Both the position numbers and the translations under genes were made by a program. The notes beneath the pieces are model-generated. The model ran no database searches. It was given only the letters and a program-made list of their open reading frames with translations, and was not told the DNA's origin. DNA of 6,646 bases from Acidobacteriota bacterium. GTDB taxonomy: Bacteria; Acidobacteriota; Terriglobia; UBA7540. This document shows, in pieces, positions 5,985 through 6,646 of this stretch (positions within the stretch are counted from its first letter, which is position 1; each line of letters begins with the position of its first letter). The stretch covers positions 1-6,646 of the forward strand of contig JAJXZM010000284.1 in the NCBI GenBank assembly GCA_021780055.1, in the 5' to 3' direction.

Positions 5985-6646
5985 CAGACTACCAGTCTAA
6001 AATTATCGCCGAGATAAATCCTCTTCACTTCCGAGTCGTTCCCTAGTTCCTCGGGCGAGCCGGCCCGGAAAATCCTTCCGTTGTTGATGATGTACGCACG
6101 GTCCGTAACTCGCAAGGTCTCGCGTACGTTGTGATCTGTGATCAATACCCCAATGCCGCTTTCCTTCAGCCGGACGATGATTTCCTGGATGTCCAGCACG
6201 GTCAAAGGGTCAATCCCGGAAAACGGCTCATCTAAAAGTATAAACGATGGCGAGATTACGAGGGAACGCGCAATTTCCACCCGCCGCCTTTCACCGCCGG
6301 AAAGCAGATACCCGTGGCTCCGCCGGACCTGCTGCAACCCAAGGTTCTCGAGCAACTCCTCCAGCCGCTCGCGCCGTTCGTGGGCCGTCAGCGGAAGCGT
6401 TTCTAGAACGGCAAGGATGTTCTCTTCCACCCTCATCTTGCGAAAGATCGACGGTTCCTGCGGCAAGTAGCTGATACCGCTCCTTGCCCTCAGATACATG
6501 GGATACGCCGTAATGTCCGTTTCGTCCAGGGTTACCTGGCCGGAATCCGGGCTGATCAGGCCGACAATAATGTAAAACGTGGTTGTCTTGCCCGCGCCGT
6601 TCGGACCCAGCAGCCCGACAACCTCGCCTTGGGCGATGGTCAAGCT
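5984..6646 (-). CDS. lptB: LptB, ATPase of the LPS export machine (5' end outside window)
   Basis: Cytoplasmic ATPase of the LptB2FGC complex, which pulls LPS from the inner membrane and pushes it across the Lpt bridge to the outer membrane. Visible here are 220 residues and the stop; about 20-25 N-terminal residues are missing, so the true start lies beyond 6646. A TTG near 6643 is an internal codon, since the visible sequence begins in the strand [15 protein letters not shown]. Counting from the window edge: Walker A GPNGAGKT 14-21, Q-loop Gln63 in [12 protein letters not shown], signature LSGGE 115-119 followed by RRRVEIAR, Walker B FILLDE 135-140, H-loop His172 in [32 protein letters not shown] and the C-terminal [12 protein letters not shown] are characteristic of LptB and separate it from LivF/LivG. 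Its stop overlaps the rpoN start by one base. lptA/lptC would be expected upstream. Confidence 0.96.
   Translation of the reverse strand, partial: SLTIAQGEVVGLLGPNGAGKTTTFYIIVGLISPDSGQVTLDETDITAYPMYLRARSGISYLPQEPSIFRKMRVEENILAVLETLPLTAHERRERLEELLENLGLQQVRRSHGYLLSGGERRRVEIARSLVISPSFILLDEPFSGIDPLTVLDIQEIIVRLKESGIGVLITDHNVRETLRVTDRAYIINNGRIFRAGSPEELGNDSEVKRIYLGDNFRLVV

Overview
The window is a block of conserved housekeeping genes, all on the minus strand, from a diderm (Gram-negative type) bacterium of moderately high GC. In transcription order, from high to low coordinates, the genes are: lptB (5' end cut by the window edge), rpoN (sigma-54), hpf (long-form ribosome hibernation factor), rapZ (nucleotide-binding regulator), a ROK-family sugar kinase, and an MsbA-like lipid/multidrug ABC exporter (3' end cut by the window edge). 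The LptB and MsbA-like proteins imply an LPS-bearing outer membrane. The sigma-54 N-terminus (core LKVAQKQILTPGLVQM) and the long extracytoplasmic loop of the exporter resemble, from memory, Acidobacteriota proteins. That taxonomic guess is an inference and was not searched.

Layout: 6646-5984 lptB; 5984-4530 rpoN, whose start codon shares one base with the lptB stop (TGATG); 4479-3943 hpf, 50 bases after rpoN, with a near-perfect Shine-Dalgarno; 3942-3711 a 232-base gap without a convincing gene; 3710-2817 rapZ; a 64-base gap; 2752-1799 ROK kinase; a 187-base gap with a candidate sigma-70 promoter and inverted repeats; 1611-1 the ABC exporter. No stretch over 300 bases lacks a gene. I found no tRNA, rRNA, CRISPR, IS element or phage gene.

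How they fit together: lptB-rpoN-hpf-rapZ is the well-known rpoN neighbourhood that in Proteobacteria also carries lptA/lptC upstream and ptsN (EIIA-Ntr) and often npr or hprK near rapZ. Here no PTS-type gene is present. A 232-base gap lies between hpf and rapZ, and a sugar kinase follows rapZ. The cluster joins LPS export (LptB, possibly the exporter), sigma-54 transcription, ribosome dormancy and control of sugar or amino-sugar metabolism (RapZ, ROK kinase).

I see no undescribed system here. The points worth a second look are modest: an altered D-loop in the exporter, a weakened basic tail in RapZ, the missing PTS gene with a sugar kinase next door, two possible hpf starts, and hairpins in the three gaps.
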